Source of the DNA: Treponema sp.
Lineage (GTDB): Bacteria > Spirochaetota > Spirochaetia > Treponematales > Breznakiellaceae
NCBI GenBank assembly: GCA_031266095.1
Contig: JAISBR010000037.1
Location: 1-8,718, forward strand
Length of the DNA stretch: 8,718 nt
Direction: 5' to 3'
The notes below the pieces were generated by a model. It worked only from the letters and a program-made list of their open reading frames with translations, was not told where the DNA came from and made no database searches. Below are positions 1-7,090 of this stretch, piece by piece. The position numbers and the translations under genes were made by a program. Every line of letters begins with the position of its first letter. Positions within the stretch are counted from its first letter, which is position 1.

Positions 1-591
1 GCCGCATTCCCCATTAAGCTCGATGAGGAAGTTGCCGGGTACGCCATGATCGGCCAGTTCAGAACCCGGCATACTATTCCTTCTGCCATGCTCCTGAACT
101 GGGAGAAAAACGGATTTGACCCGTCCGTTTTGAAAAAAGCCTTTGCCGAACAGCCTTTTTTTGAAAAGGCCTCGGTAGAAAACATGATCAATCTTTTTTC
201 AATGCTTTGCGATTATATTATTTCCAAGGGTTATGTCAAAACCCGCCAGTTAGACATTGCCGCAGAGGTCTTACGGTGGATTGAAAAACATATCTCGGCC
301 CCTATTTTGTTCCGGGAAGTATCGGACCATTTAGGCTACAGCCAATCCACGATATTAAATGCCCTTAATAAAAAACTGCACATGAGCTTTAAACATCTTT
401 GTATACTCAAGAAAATAGAGCGGTTTGAAGCCATTGTAACCGCAAATCCGCTTATCTCGATTGAAGAAGCGGCATTAAAAATCGGCTATCATGATGTTTC
501 TTATTTTTCCCGTTTATATAAAAAGATCCGTTCCATAACGCCGTCTGTATTTATCAAATCTATCGGCGGGGATGAGAATATCTTTCATTAA
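1..591 (+). CDS. AraC-family transcriptional regulator, probable PocR sensory domain (5' partial)
   Basis: The reading frame is open from base 1, so the gene very likely starts upstream of the window and the in-frame ATG at 46 is internal. The visible 196 residues begin with PIKLDEEVAGYAMIGQF, which resembles the end of the PocR ligand-sensing domain, where a line like 'P I ... GE ... G ... GQF' is usual. A linker follows, then a C-terminal AraC DNA-binding domain. Counted from the ATG at 46, helix-turn-helix 1 spans about residues 87-110 (FREVSDHLGYSQSTILNAL) and helix-turn-helix 2 about 137-160 (ISIEEAALKIGYHDVSYFSR), with the typical ITPSVF after it. It is cytoplasmic and should bind DNA as a ligand-responsive regulator. 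It converges on the transporter operon, and its last 32 bases overlap the 3' end of the final ABC gene. The DNA is AT-richer than the rest of the window. The AraC call is secure. The PocR call is moderate because most of that domain lies outside the window. Confidence 0.88.
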   Translation, partial: AAFPIKLDEEVAGYAMIGQFRTRHTIPSAMLLNWEKNGFDPSVLKKAFAEQPFFEKASVENMINLFSMLCDYIISKGYVKTRQLDIAAEVLRWIEKHISAPILFREVSDHLGYSQSTILNALNKKLHMSFKHLCILKKIERFEAIVTANPLISIEEAALKIGYHDVSYFSRLYKKIRSITPSVFIKSIGGDENIFH

Positions 592-2332
592 GCAAATCAG
601 GTTTATATACATCCCTATCAGGAATTACTCTGAGTTTTTGCTCCGCCTTCCACATATCCGTGTATTTACCATCCAATAGCAATAACTGTTCGTGTGATCC
701 CCGTTCTATAATTTTACCCCGATCTGCCACTAAAATAAGATCGGCGTTTTGTATGATCGACAGCGCATGGGCAACCATAATCACGGTCTTACGCTGCCCC
801 AAAAGCCGGGCAATCGCCTTTCGTACGGCCAATTCATTTTCTATATCAAGAGATGCGGTTGCCTCGTCCAACAGGAGGATAGGGCTGTCTTTCAGAATGG
901 CCCGGGCGATAGACAGCCGCTGCCTTTCGCCCCCGGATAACTGGCTGCCGTTTTCACCAATAGGAGTATTATATCCATCTTCTAAATTCATTATAAAACT
1001 GTCGCAATTCGCCTGACGGCAGGCTGATACGATTTCATCATCACGGGCGCCTGGCCGGGCCAGCCGGATATTATTCATAACAGTATCATTAAACAAAAAA
1101 GTGTCCTGATCCACCATTGAAATATAATGCAAGACCTGTTCGGAAGGATAATTCCGAATATCGGTTCCGCCTATGCGGACAGTTCCCCGGTCAGGGACAT
1201 AGTATTTCGCGGCAAGATTCAAAATAGTCGATTTCCCTGAACCGGAATCACCGATAATGGCCGTGAATTTTCCCTGTTCCGCGGTAAAGGAAACGCCTTT
1301 CAACGCCTGTTCACCCGCCGCATAGCAAAAAATAACATCATCAAAAACAACACGATAATCCGCCGGCGCAAAAGATTTATCCGGGGCCGGTTCTTCCTCC
1401 TCCTCCGCCAGCGAAACAATCGCGTCCCGGGAAATCATTAAATTTTTATAAAATGTCAGATCAATAAACAATGTACCGCTTAATTTCCCGGTAAAAAGGG
1501 GGAGCATGGCAGCCAAAAGAAAATCAGAAGCCGGTAAATATCCATTCAGCCATGCCGCGCCTCCAATAACAAGGCATGCCGGGAACGCGCACCAGGCGAT
1601 AATCATATAGAGCATCCCCGGCGGGAGGGTGCTTTTTTCAAATTGATAACTAATGCCGCTGTATTGTTTTAGAGATGCGGTCAGGACCTCATTTTTTTCG
1701 CCCGCGAAGCCGTAGGCGCGGAAAGTTTGGATTCCCGCCGTGTACTCAACCACATCACTTACTGCTGCTTCCTGATTTTTGTTTTTCTGTACGCCGTAAA
1801 TTCTCACCTTGCTATAAGCGATCCGCACACAGGGGATAATAAGCGCGGTCGCGGCAAACACAATCAATCCCGCGGGAAAATAAAGAAAGGACATAAAGCA
1901 GACACACAGGCACAAAAACGAAACATTCTTGGCAATATCGCCGCTCTTATGGGTTAAAACATTTTCATAGCTGTTTATGCTGCCGGTAACAATATTGATG
2001 TAATACCCCGTCTTTTTCTGTACAAAGCGGTTCAGAGGCATCTTTTTCAGCTTATCCCCAAGGAATATGCGGATACGCCGGGTAATGGCGGAACCGCCGT
2101 ATTGTCCCTGCGTATAGCCGGTGATGTATAACATAAGCCTGAGAACATACAGGGCCGCAAGCGCGGTACTGTATTGAATGATTGCCCCTTTTGTCAGGCC
2201 GCCCATAGAAAGGTTTCTTAGTACCAGAAAAAACACCATAAAGCCGGTTCCGGAAAACATACCATCCAAAATATTGAGGAAGACAGACACATAGAACCTG
2301 CCGTTTTTTTTAAGTAAACCACGGCTTTCCAT
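560..2332 (-). CDS. ABC half-transporter, fused membrane and ATPase domains, YbtQ-like (last operon gene)
   Basis: This is a 590-residue half-transporter with an N-terminal exporter-type membrane domain (hydrophobic helices scattered over residues 10-300) and a C-terminal ATPase. The ATPase has Walker A GDSGSGKST near 362-370, a Q-loop at VDQD near 408, signature LSGGERQR near 466-473, Walker B ILLLDEA near 486-491, D-loop ASLD and an H-loop histidine (VAHAL) near 522. All catalytic residues are present. An acidic run of five Glu joins the two domains. The start is taken as the ATG at 2332, because its A overlaps the TGA of the preceding gene (TGATG) and AGGGGGG lies 9 bases upstream; a GTG one codon earlier is the alternative. 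It should form a heterodimer with the preceding half-transporter. Exporter-fold pairs next to siderophore systems, such as YbtP/YbtQ, import ferric siderophore. Assignment to that group here rests on context and general likeness, so direction and substrate are inferred. The 3' end overlaps the convergent AraC gene. Confidence 0.9.
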   Translation of the reverse strand: MESRGLLKKNGRFYVSVFLNILDGMFSGTGFMVFFLVLRNLSMGGLTKGAIIQYSTALAALYVLRLMLYITGYTQGQYGGSAITRRIRIFLGDKLKKMPLNRFVQKKTGYYINIVTGSINSYENVLTHKSGDIAKNVSFLCLCVCFMSFLYFPAGLIVFAATALIIPCVRIAYSKVRIYGVQKNKNQEAAVSDVVEYTAGIQTFRAYGFAGEKNEVLTASLKQYSGISYQFEKSTLPPGMLYMIIAWCAFPACLVIGGAAWLNGYLPASDFLLAAMLPLFTGKLSGTLFIDLTFYKNLMISRDAIVSLAEEEEEPAPDKSFAPADYRVVFDDVIFCYAAGEQALKGVSFTAEQGKFTAIIGDSGSGKSTILNLAAKYYVPDRGTVRIGGTDIRNYPSEQVLHYISMVDQDTFLFNDTVMNNIRLARPGARDDEIVSACRQANCDSFIMNLEDGYNTPIGENGSQLSGGERQRLSIARAILKDSPILLLDEATASLDIENELAVRKAIARLLGQRKTVIMVAHALSIIQNADLILVADRGKIIERGSHEQLLLLDGKYTDMWKAEQKLRVIPDRDVYKPDLLNERYSHPRR

Positions 2333-4104
2333 CACGCATCGCCCCCCTGCGCGGAGTAACGAATCTCCCGTGCCCTGTTATAGGCATCCCAGGCCTTTCG
2401 GTAGTATTCGTTTTGCCTTATGACCTCATCGTGAGCGCCGAAGGCGGTTACTTCTCCCCGTTCCACAACGGCGACTTTATCACACCGGAAAACAACATCA
2501 AGGCGGTGCGCCACGATCATGACGGTCTTTCCTCGGCACAGACTCTGAATCGCCCGGTCAATTTCCACCTGATTCTCCGGGTCGGCCGCGCTTGCCGCCT
2601 CATCCAGGATCAGGACCGGGGCGTTTTTTAGTATGGCCCTGGCAATCGCGATACGCTGTTTTTCGCCGCCGGAAAGCCGGGACCCGTATTCCCCTGCACG
2701 GGTGTCGTATTGTCCGGGCAAGCTCATGATAAAATCATCGATTTGCGCCTGTTTTGCCGCGGCGCGTACCTGCTCCAGCGCGGCGCTGGTTCCCATGCGT
2801 ATATTTTCCACTATACTTTCTTTGGAAAGAAAGGATTTCTGGAAAACAATCGCGGTGTTTTTCAGGATTTCCTCATAGCGGATATCCTGTATATCCACCC
2901 CGCCTATACTTATGTGTCCCTGTGTCGCCTCATAAGACCGGGCGGCCAGTTCCACAAGGGTTGTTTTCCCCGCGCCGGACGCGCCTACCAGGGCGATTTT
3001 TTCTCCCTCCGCGATGTTCATATTGACATGCCTGAGGACGGGGTTGTGCCCGTCATAGGTAAACGACACATCCTCAAAGCAAATCGTGTGTTTTGACGGA
3101 AAGGGTTTATCCCCGGTAAAGGCTGGAATATTCAGCAACTCCTGTACCTTGTCCACAGCGCCCAATACATTGGCGAAGTTTGAGCCAAGCTCCTGCAAAG
3201 GGCGGAGTTCGGTAAGATACAGGGAACCGGCAAAGGCAAACAACAAAAAAACGCCCGGCAGGATGCTTCCAGCCAGCAGCATGAACCCGCCCAAGGGCAG
3301 CATCAGCGCCATGCCGCATTCCACAATGACAACGTATGCCGCATAGGGCGGCCCCATTTTACGGGATACCCGGTTCCAGAGCGCACGGTGTTCATCAACC
3401 GCGCCGGAGTAGGTTTTGAAGGAACGGGCGCCTAAATCATAGGCTTTTATGAGTTTCATCCCGTTTATGTATTCAATGATGCCGGAATTGAGGTTTGCCA
3501 TAGCGGTGAATATAGGCCCCATCTCCTTCGTTTGACCGGCGAACATGGCCGCCATAACCGCCAGCGCCAGAACAAGGGGAATGAGAGAAACCAGCGCCAG
3601 TTTTACGTTTACCGTGCATAAATAGATAAACACGGCGGCGGGACCGCTGATGTAATAAACAAATTCGGTCAGATGGTGGGCCAAATACAGTTCCAGTTTT
3701 TCCACCTGATCGGTTAGAACGGATTTCAATTCCCCGGTCCTGCGGCTTTCGAGACTGCCCAGGGGTACTTTCCCCATGTGGTTAATCACCATACAGCGCA
3801 CCTTATACAGCGCGTTGTACGCCCCCTTGTGGGAGGCGATGATGGAACCCCAATACGGAAGAAAACGTACCAAAATTGAAATGAAAATAATTACCCCATA
3901 GCGCGGTAAAATTCCACCGGGGAATCTTTCCGGCGAAAATCCCGAAGCATACACCGCCCCGATGACTGAATAGACGGCATAATAAAGAACGGCCACGGCA
4001 AGGCCGCTGATCAAGGCAAGCAGCACGGCTGCATAAATATAGTATTTATCCCTGCCGGCCCAGCGGAGCAGGAGGGCAATCCGCCCGTGTTTTTGTTTAT
4101 TCAT
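2332..4104 (-). CDS. ABC half-transporter, fused membrane and ATPase domains, YbtP-like
   Basis: This is a 590-residue exporter-fold half-transporter. An N-terminal six-helix membrane domain covers about residues 15-310, followed by an ATPase with Walker A GASGAGKTT near 375, Q-loop FQKSF, signature LSGGEKQR near 478-485, Walker B VLILDEAAS near 497-503 and H-loop VAHRL near 531. The D-loop reads SAAD rather than the common SALD. The open frame runs 22 codons further upstream, but the ATG at 4104 is chosen: AAGGAG lies 7 bases before it, and the ATG overlaps the end of the upstream ATPase gene by 8 bases (ATGAATAA). The downstream partner begins in this gene's stop codon, which points to coupled, equal synthesis of the two halves of a heterodimer. 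Its place in an operon with ECF genes recalls siderophore uptake loci. A drug or peptide exporter is the main alternative from sequence alone. Confidence 0.9.
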   Translation of the reverse strand: MNKQKHGRIALLLRWAGRDKYYIYAAVLLALISGLAVAVLYYAVYSVIGAVYASGFSPERFPGGILPRYGVIIFISILVRFLPYWGSIIASHKGAYNALYKVRCMVINHMGKVPLGSLESRRTGELKSVLTDQVEKLELYLAHHLTEFVYYISGPAAVFIYLCTVNVKLALVSLIPLVLALAVMAAMFAGQTKEMGPIFTAMANLNSGIIEYINGMKLIKAYDLGARSFKTYSGAVDEHRALWNRVSRKMGPPYAAYVVIVECGMALMLPLGGFMLLAGSILPGVFLLFAFAGSLYLTELRPLQELGSNFANVLGAVDKVQELLNIPAFTGDKPFPSKHTICFEDVSFTYDGHNPVLRHVNMNIAEGEKIALVGASGAGKTTLVELAARSYEATQGHISIGGVDIQDIRYEEILKNTAIVFQKSFLSKESIVENIRMGTSAALEQVRAAAKQAQIDDFIMSLPGQYDTRAGEYGSRLSGGEKQRIAIARAILKNAPVLILDEAASAADPENQVEIDRAIQSLCRGKTVMIVAHRLDVVFRCDKVAVVERGEVTAFGAHDEVIRQNEYYRKAWDAYNRAREIRYSAQGGDA

Positions 4105-5611
4105 CAGAACGCTCCTTTTCAGGAATCCTATGCAGGAGGCGGAGAAGCCCGGGCATTGAGGCAGAAACAACCGGGAAATCCGCGGCGATCATACGCCCCT
4201 CCAGGTGCAGTACCCGCGTACAGGCTTGGGCGATAAACTCCACATCATGGGTTACAACAAAGACCAGTTTTTTCTGAAGGCCCAAACGGCGAATCAGCAT
4301 TGCTACCCGCCTCATGCTGTCGTAGTCAAGTCCGCTGGTAGGTTCATCGAAAACCAGCAGTTCCTTATCCGCCGCGATACCCGCCGCCACGGCCAGGCGC
4401 TGTTTTTGGCCCGCCGACAAGGTGTTGGGATGGCGGCTGCGGAACTGGTATAGTTCCAAATCCTCCAAAAGGTGCTGAATAAGACCGCTGTCCGGATTTT
4501 TCAAGCCAAAACCACATTCTTTTTCCACGCTTTCGGCAAACATCTGATAATTAACATCCTGCATGATCATATAGGAAAGGGCCTGCCGCCGCTTTACACC
4601 GGACTTTTCTCCCCGCCAAAACAGAGCGCCCCCGCTTTCTTTACGCAACCCGCAGAGCGTCCATGAAAGCGTGCTTTTCCCGGCGCCGTTCTGCCCGGTG
4701 ATCGCTATGACTTCGCCGGGAAACGCCTCAAAGGTAATTCCCTTCAATACCGGCTGCTTCTTATAAGCCAAATCAACCCCGTTTACCTGAAGGGTGGAAA
4801 GAACATTTTCCGTATGCTCTAATTCATCGGCTGGTATTACGCGGTTCAAATCCCATTCCCGCAGCCCCATTTCCCGGCGTGTTTCGTCAGGAATACGGGC
4901 AAACTCCGAAGGCGGCCAGGCATTTTCGATATGCCCTTTTTCCATATAGATGACGCGATCCGCCACGCCCGTCAAATAGTAAAGCCGATGCTCCGCAATA
5001 AGGATGGTTTTCCCCTGGGCTTTCAACTTCACCAAATGGCGGCGCAGATCCTCTACGGCGTTCAGATCAAGATTCGCGGAAGGCTCATCAAGTACATACA
5101 CATCCGGCGAAACCGCGTAAATAGAAGCAAAGGCTATTTTTTGCTTTTCCCCGCCCGACAGGGCAAATATATTCCGCCCGCGCAGCGCCCTAATATGCAT
5201 TTCATCGCTTACCTGTTCCAGCCGCCGGGCTATTTCACCGGGGGGCCATGCCAGGTTTTCCATTCCAAAGGCGATTTCACTGTCGGTATCCACATTAAAA
5301 AATTGAGTGCGGGGGTTCTGAAAAACAGAACCCGCTCTTTTGGCGATTTCATACATCGGCGTCTCACAGATGTTTTTACCCGCGACAAGGGTTTCACCGG
5401 AAAGCATGCCTTCGTAAAAATAGGGTATAAGGCCGTTTACAAGCCGGGTCAAAGTGGTCTTACCGCATCCGCTGCGCCCGCATAATAGTATACATTCTCC
5501 CTTTTCCACCCGCAGATTGATATTCTGAATTGCCGCCTTCATATCCTCTTTGGACGCACAGGCAGATGTATAGGCAAAGGAACAATTTTTAATCTCAATC
5601 ATCACAGCCAT
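4097..5611 (-). CDS. Energy-coupling factor transporter double ATPase (EcfA1-EcfA2 fused type)
   Basis: About 504 residues with two complete ABC ATPase domains in one chain, replacing the separate EcfA1 and EcfA2 subunits. Domain 1 has Walker A GRSGCGKTT, a Q-loop in FQNPRTQFF, signature LSGGEKQK, Walker B VYVLDEPSANLD and H-loop AEHRL. Domain 2, after a linker of about 40 residues, has Walker A GQNGAGKST, Q-loop MQDVNYQMF, signature LSAGQKQRLA (Ala in place of the first Gly) and Walker B LLVFDEPTSGLD followed by VTHD. The FQNP/MQD Q-loops and the LDEPSANLD form are typical of ECF ATPases. It should sit on the cytoplasmic face and power transport through EcfT. It follows the EcfT gene after a few bases. 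No clear ribosome binding site is visible, so the start is uncertain: ATG at 5611 or ATG at 5602 (MIEIKN...), or a TTG at 5617. Translation probably depends on coupling. Confidence 0.92.
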   Translation of the reverse strand: MAVMIEIKNCSFAYTSACASKEDMKAAIQNINLRVEKGECILLCGRSGCGKTTLTRLVNGLIPYFYEGMLSGETLVAGKNICETPMYEIAKRAGSVFQNPRTQFFNVDTDSEIAFGMENLAWPPGEIARRLEQVSDEMHIRALRGRNIFALSGGEKQKIAFASIYAVSPDVYVLDEPSANLDLNAVEDLRRHLVKLKAQGKTILIAEHRLYYLTGVADRVIYMEKGHIENAWPPSEFARIPDETRREMGLREWDLNRVIPADELEHTENVLSTLQVNGVDLAYKKQPVLKGITFEAFPGEVIAITGQNGAGKSTLSWTLCGLRKESGGALFWRGEKSGVKRRQALSYMIMQDVNYQMFAESVEKECGFGLKNPDSGLIQHLLEDLELYQFRSRHPNTLSAGQKQRLAVAAGIAADKELLVFDEPTSGLDYDSMRRVAMLIRRLGLQKKLVFVVTHDVEFIAQACTRVLHLEGRMIAADFPVVSASMPGLLRLLHRIPEKERSDE

Positions 5612-5617
5612 GCCCAA

Positions 5618-6325
5618 TCAGAAGAAAAACATACCGGCCGCTGTTATCCCAAACAACATCATCACCATAAAATCTTTGGCGGAAAACGCCAGTCTCCTAA
5701 AGCAGGTGCGCCCCTGCGGGTTTTCAATGCCCCGGGACACCGCCGCCGCCGAAAGTTCATCCGCCGCTTTGGACGCCGACATCATAAGGGGGACATATAA
5801 ACATTCAACCGTCATGGCGGGTTTTATGAAAAACCCCTTCGGAGAAAGGTAGATGCCCCGCAGCTTCATGGCCCCCCGGATATACCGCCAGTCTTCCCTG
5901 ACAACGGGGAAATAACGGCACATCACCGCCATTGGAATATAAATTTTGCGGGGAATACGCATCCATACCGCCGCCGCAAGCAACTCAGACACATTGGTTG
6001 TCGACAGCAGGATGCCCGCCGCCATTCCGCTGGGGAATATTTTGGTAAAAAAGCCGAGCCCCGCCACCAGCATGGTCCCCGCAACGGTTCCCGTCATCCC
6101 ATAACCGGCATACCAAATAAGGGAACGTATACCGGCGTATACCAGTATGCCGGTGAGGGATACCCGCCATTTGCCGCAGAGAATACCCAATCCCGTAAGC
6201 AGTAAAATAAAGCCGCATTGGACGAATATCCTGCGGGTAAAAATTACCACCGCTATACCTATAAGCAGGACGAACAGCTTGGTTCGCGGATCAAGACGCA
6301 GGGCCGCTGTATTCTTTTTGCTCAA
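5618..6325 (-). CDS. ecfT: Energy-coupling factor transporter transmembrane protein EcfT
   Basis: A 235-residue membrane protein with a CbiQ/EcfT layout. LDPRTKL near residues 11-17 is the family's common N-terminal motif, followed by hydrophobic segments at about 17-30, 36-50, 56-72 and 80-108, a long cytoplasmic stretch, and a last helix at about 217-235. The two coupling helices that dock onto the ATPases carry the expected arginines: AMKLRGI near 152-158 and AAAVSRGIENPQGRT near 193-207. It links the substrate-binding S protein to the double ATPase. The frame starts with TTG at 6325; no ATG is available near the N-terminus, and TTG keeps the conserved LDPRTKL. TTGA overlaps the S-component stop by 4 bases, and GGCGGGA lies about 9 bases upstream. 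A non-ATG start with a 4-base overlap suggests coupling to the S gene. Confidence 0.9.
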   Translation of the reverse strand: MSKKNTAALRLDPRTKLFVLLIGIAVVIFTRRIFVQCGFILLLTGLGILCGKWRVSLTGILVYAGIRSLIWYAGYGMTGTVAGTMLVAGLGFFTKIFPSGMAAGILLSTTNVSELLAAAVWMRIPRKIYIPMAVMCRYFPVVREDWRYIRGAMKLRGIYLSPKGFFIKPAMTVECLYVPLMMSASKAADELSAAAVSRGIENPQGRTCFRRLAFSAKDFMVMMLFGITAAGMFFF

Positions 6326-6942
6326 GCGGTGATTCCCGCCTTTTCAAACTGTTTTTTTAGCAGGGCCCGGCCAATCAGGCCGCTGATGAACGCCGCCAGA
6401 ACCGTTCCAATTACGATCACCGGCAGAAGCCAGCCGGGACCGGAAGCGATCATCGTATCAATATAGCTTTGTTCCGTCCCTTTCCCCAGCATGGTGCCGG
6501 CCCAGCCGTTTTTATCCAGAAAGAATACAAGATATGAACCTACCGGCGACAGCGCAAAAATGACGTATGACAGGATGTTCATTCTAACGGACATGAATTT
6601 TCTTGTACCCGCTATCAGATCAGCGGCAATACCCAGCGCCATAAAGGCGGTGTTCATCATCCAATGCATGCCCGTGGCAAAGAAAATCAAACCCAAAATA
6701 ATGCCCAGAATGACAACCGGCCCGTGTTTGGGGACCTTCGCGACGAGCAGCAAATAAACAGGACCGCAGACCAGCGCGGTGCCCAGGGGCATATAAAAAG
6801 TTAGAACCGGATTGGGGGCAAAAATAATACCCCCCGCCATGAATACCACAAAATAGATTGCGGAGAATATGCCGGTAGTTACCAGGTTTTTCACGGACAG
6901 GCCTTTTTGTTTTTGATAGGCCGACGTATCAATCGCGCTCAT
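6322..6942 (-). CDS. MptD-family (Trep_Strep) ECF transporter S component
   Basis: A 206-residue integral membrane protein with about six hydrophobic segments (roughly residues 17-40, 47-69, 74-92, 95-112, 120-142 and 168-195). This is the size and layout of ECF substrate-capture proteins. Features such as LVTTGIFSAIYFVVFM at the N-terminus, PVYLLLVAKVPKHGP in the middle and the GMHWM segment fit my recollection of the Trep_Strep/MptD family, whose substrate is not well established. It is the first gene of the operon, followed at once by ecfT and the double ATPase, which completes a group II-like dedicated ECF module. The ATG at 6942 is supported by GGAGGG six bases upstream. No signal peptide or solute-binding lipoprotein is encoded nearby, consistent with substrate capture by this membrane protein. 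From context the substrate may be an iron-siderophore or metal complex. A vitamin remains possible. Confidence 0.85.
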   Translation of the reverse strand: MSAIDTSAYQKQKGLSVKNLVTTGIFSAIYFVVFMAGGIIFAPNPVLTFYMPLGTALVCGPVYLLLVAKVPKHGPVVILGIILGLIFFATGMHWMMNTAFMALGIAADLIAGTRKFMSVRMNILSYVIFALSPVGSYLVFFLDKNGWAGTMLGKGTEQSYIDTMIASGPGWLLPVIVIGTVLAAFISGLIGRALLKKQFEKAGITA

Positions 6943-6948
6943 ACATAA

Positions 6949-6954
6949 CCCTCC
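6949..6954 (-). promoter_or_regulatory. Ribosome binding site of the S-component gene
   Basis: Read on the minus strand, GGAGGG stands six bases before the ATG at 6942. It is the clearest Shine-Dalgarno site of the operon and fixes the start of its first gene. Confidence 0.8.
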
Positions 6955-6963
6955 GGTTTATGG

Positions 6964-6992
6964 TTGACAGAATACAAGAATCTGCCTAAACT
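6964..6992 (+). promoter_or_regulatory. Predicted sigma-70 promoter of the divergent AraC regulator gene
   Basis: A perfect -35 TTGACA (6964-6969) is followed after 17 bases by TAAACT (6987-6992), which matches four of six -10 bases. Transcription would start near 6999, giving a leader of about 118 bases before the GTG at 7117. The -10 overlaps the 8-base-arm palindrome and touches the iron-box-like site. Confidence 0.55.
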
Positions 6993-7002
6993 TAGTTTAG
7001 GC
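6984..7002. repeat. Inverted repeat, 8-base arms with 3-base centre (operator candidate)
   Basis: GCCTAAAC and GTTTAGGC are perfect reverse complements separated by TTA. The palindrome is offset from the iron-box-like site and shares its left half. Overlapping palindromes of this kind could let two repressor dimers bind on different faces of the helix, as DtxR and IdeR do. Confidence 0.7.
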
Positions 7003-7010
7003 TAACATAT
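6992..7010. promoter_or_regulatory. DtxR/IdeR-like iron box between the two promoters
   Basis: TTAGTTTAGGCTAACATAT agrees with the known DtxR/IdeR consensus TTAGGTTAGSCTAACCTAA at 16 of 19 positions (mismatches at 5, 16 and 19). It overlaps both predicted -10 elements and both predicted transcription starts, so a bound repressor would block the operon and the AraC gene together. It overlaps a second palindrome at 6984-7002. That a metal-dependent DtxR-family repressor acts here is inferred from the match; no such gene is in the window. Confidence 0.6.
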
Positions 7011-7035
7011 TACAGAGCGGAGACCCTGGGGTCAA
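7007..7035 (-). promoter_or_regulatory. Predicted sigma-70 promoter of the transporter operon
   Basis: On the minus strand, TTGACC (7030-7035) and TAATAT (7007-7012) are separated by exactly 17 bases. This gives a -35 with five of six consensus bases and a -10 with four of six. Transcription would start near base 7000, leaving a leader of about 57 bases before the ATG at 6942. That is too short for most riboswitches. Confidence 0.6.
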
Positions 7036-7049
7036 TAGAAGGGCGGCTG

Positions 7050-7087
7050 AAATGTCCGTTCATGCGAAAAAAATGTCCAATCGTGCG
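7050..7087. promoter_or_regulatory. Tandem direct repeats, candidate AraC-type activator sites
   Basis: AAATGTCCGTTCATGCG (7050-7066) and AAATGTCCAATCGTGCG (7071-7087) agree at 14 of 17 bases and are 21 bases apart, about two helical turns. Direct repeats with this spacing are characteristic of AraC-family sites, since each half-site takes two helix-turn-helix units on one face. Relative to the predicted operon start they cover about -50 to -87, just upstream of the -35, a usual activator position. The same sites lie downstream of the AraC gene's own predicted start, where binding could repress it. Confidence 0.6.
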
Positions 7088-7090
7088 GTC

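Noticed and set aside
4105..4170. Extended N-terminus of the YbtP-like half-transporter (start at 4170)
   Set aside because: The extra 22 residues lie within the 3' end of the upstream ATPase gene, and a good AAGGAG site points to the ATG at 4104.
4931..5485. 184-residue plus-strand frame inside the double ATPase gene
   Set aside because: Antisense to conserved ABC motifs, with no domain likeness and no ribosome binding site that would support it.
6943..7000. Riboswitch (cobalamin, TPP or similar) in the operon leader
   Set aside because: ECF operons often carry one, but the predicted leader is only about 57 bases and I see no riboswitch core motifs.
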